Assembly (NCBI GenBank): GCA_039621445.1
Contig: CP154956.1
Span: forward strand, 52,135,386 to 52,199,385
DNA: 64,000 bases
Direction of reading: 5' to 3'
DNA from: Euglena gracilis
Taxonomy: Eukaryota; Euglenida; Euglenophyceae; Euglenales
The notes under the pieces are model-generated. The model had not been told where the DNA came from. It made no database searches and worked only from the letters and a program-made list of their open reading frames with translations. The position numbers and the translations under genes were made by a program. Positions 62,597 to 64,000 of the stretch are shown here, in pieces; positions within the stretch are counted from its first letter, which is position 1; each line of letters begins with the position of its first letter.

Positions 62597-63945
62597 TGGA
62601 TCGAAGTTGAGATTTGAGAAGGGCCAAATGCAGTTTGAATTGCAAATCCCTCTCCTGCTTGCCATCTAATTATCCGCCACATATGATTTCAAAGTTGTCT
62701 CTGTTCTCTGCAAAAACGGTTCCTTTGGTACCCCTCCCCCCCAACCGTCACTCCAGCCCACTGTGCCCAAATTGAACGAACTACAAACGTGAAGAGAAAG
62801 AGATCTAAAAGATCTAAAAGATCTAAACAACTCGACGAACAACAACTCAGCGGACTGCATTTGCTTCTCACGAGGATTTTGTTCTGTTTTTGGTGTTCAT
62901 TGGGTCGAATTTTTTTTACACCAGACACAGTGTGAAAAAAATTCAGGATTCTGGACAGAAGTGCGAAATCTTTTGTCCTTTTATTGCAAAAAAAAAAAAG
63001 TCCACGTCGGTGCTACTCGCCACCCCATCCGACGTGCGTCTTCTGGGGGAACTCCCTCAGATGGGGGAATATCTGCCTGCTGGCAAGCCAAGTCAGACGA
63101 ACAAATCTTTTTCCTCTGAAGGGGAAAAATTTTTTTTGTGCAGGTAGGGTAGATTCGATTAATCGATTAATCGACTAATCGTCTGTGGCCACCGATGAAT
63201 CGAATCGTTCGGTGGGCGGTTCGGTCCACAAACAGGTGCACAGAAATAGGAGGACAACATCTCACCACCTCATGCAAAAAGACCCCATATCCCAATGTTC
63301 AAGACAGATGCTATAATGAAAACACACTGGCGTTTTTTTTGTTTTTTAAAAGAACGTTTTTATTTGTATTTTATTAAAAAAAACGGGCAAAAAAAAGGCA
63401 AAAAAAAAACAAAGGGGAAAATGATGGTCCAATTTTGCCTTTGATCGCAAGGGTGAACCAATCGTAGCTCAAAATGACTTGAAAACCAATCCTTTTGGTT
63501 GTCTTCAACAAGAATGGTCAAAATAGGGCATTTTTCTGCCATTTTGGCTTGAAAAGAAAAAAAATTGCCCAAACCCCTCAATGCCGTTTTTTTTTTTTTT
63601 TTTTTTTTTAAAAAAAACATGTGTTTTTAAAAAAAAAAAACGTGTTTTTTTTAAACTTCGTTTTAAACGAAGTGCCAGCTATGGTTGAAATATCCCAAAT
63701 TTGGTGTCTTTCTCTGACTGAGGATGGGCAAAAAAATCTAAAATTAAAGGCATTTTTTTTTTGCCCTGGACCCTCAATGGCGTTTTTTTGTTTTTTTTAA
63801 AAAAACATGTTTTTTTAAAAAAAACGTGTTTTTTTTGACTTCGTTTTAAACGAAGTGCCACCTATGAATGAAAAATGTTCTTACAACATGTCCATACATA
63901 ACCTGGACACACGGTGTGTCCGGGTGACATGGACGATTTTTGTGT
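62597..63945. repeat. Complex repeat module, copy C
   Basis: Joined directly to the duplicated segment (GGAGTTGTGGATCGAAGTTG), unlike copy A where a TIR element intervenes. AAAGATCTAAA is expanded by one unit relative to A and B. It ends with the CCTGGACACACGGTGTGTCCGG palindrome near 63902. Confidence 0.85.
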
Positions 63946-64000
63946 AGTGGACCGAAGTTGAGATTTGAGAAGGGCCAAATGCAGTTTGAATTGCAAATAC
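63946..64000. repeat. Start of a further module copy, cut by the window
   Basis: GTGTAGTGGACCGAAGTTGA and the following ~40 bases repeat the start of copy B at 56560. Confidence 0.85.

Overview
The window is nuclear DNA of a repeat-rich eukaryote. Evidence for a eukaryote: a decayed EF-1alpha gene that keeps an 85-nt GT-AG intron, tRNA genes with pol III A and B boxes, long microsatellites, and many short inverted-repeat elements. I cannot name the lineage. There are no operons, Shine-Dalgarno signals or long conventional ORFs. The largest ORFs are artefacts of a tetranucleotide satellite that has no stop codon in any frame.

Layout. (1) 0-24 kb: eight same-orientation copies (one truncated) of a GC-rich 138-nt cassette, plus one diverged copy. 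On the minus strand each encodes a 46-residue charged, coiled-coil-like segment bounded by CAG and AAG|GT, as a phase 0-0 exon would be. Most copies lie in larger duplicated segments. Between them sit terminal-inverted-repeat (TIR) elements packed with C-run/G-run stems. (2) 12-19 kb: about 15-20 copies of a ~30-bp near-perfect palindrome, six or seven of them in a regular array at 14.14-14.45 kb. (3) 21.85-23.44 kb: a 1.6-kb TIR element inserted in the diverged cassette region. (4) 26.8-41.2 kb: about 14 kb of (CATA)n satellite with recurring (ACGT)n/(ATCC)n variant blocks and two near-identical inserted elements. (5) 41-50 kb: ~160-bp tandem repeats and further TIR elements. (6) 50-64 kb: tRNA and tRNA-like sequences, a frameshifted tyrosine-recombinase gene, the EF-1alpha pseudogene, and a large complex repeat present in two long and one short copy, with another starting at the right edge.

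The strongest signal is a set of non-autonomous elements. They have TIRs of about 10-17 bp and, in several cases, exact or near-exact 8-bp direct repeats at their borders (hAT-like). They carry internal poly-C/poly-G stems and often a shared central hairpin related to GGCGCCTTCGGCGCC. Paralogous empty sites support two insertions, and a third probably uses TA targets. A second signal is a recombinase-bearing unit (51.2-54.7 kb) with an internally deleted relative (60.5-62.6 kb). No intact protein-coding gene can be demonstrated. The cassette array is the best candidate for remnants of, or exons of, a minus-strand gene.

All alignments were done by eye. Percentages are avoided and edges are good to a few bases except where exact coordinates are stated.
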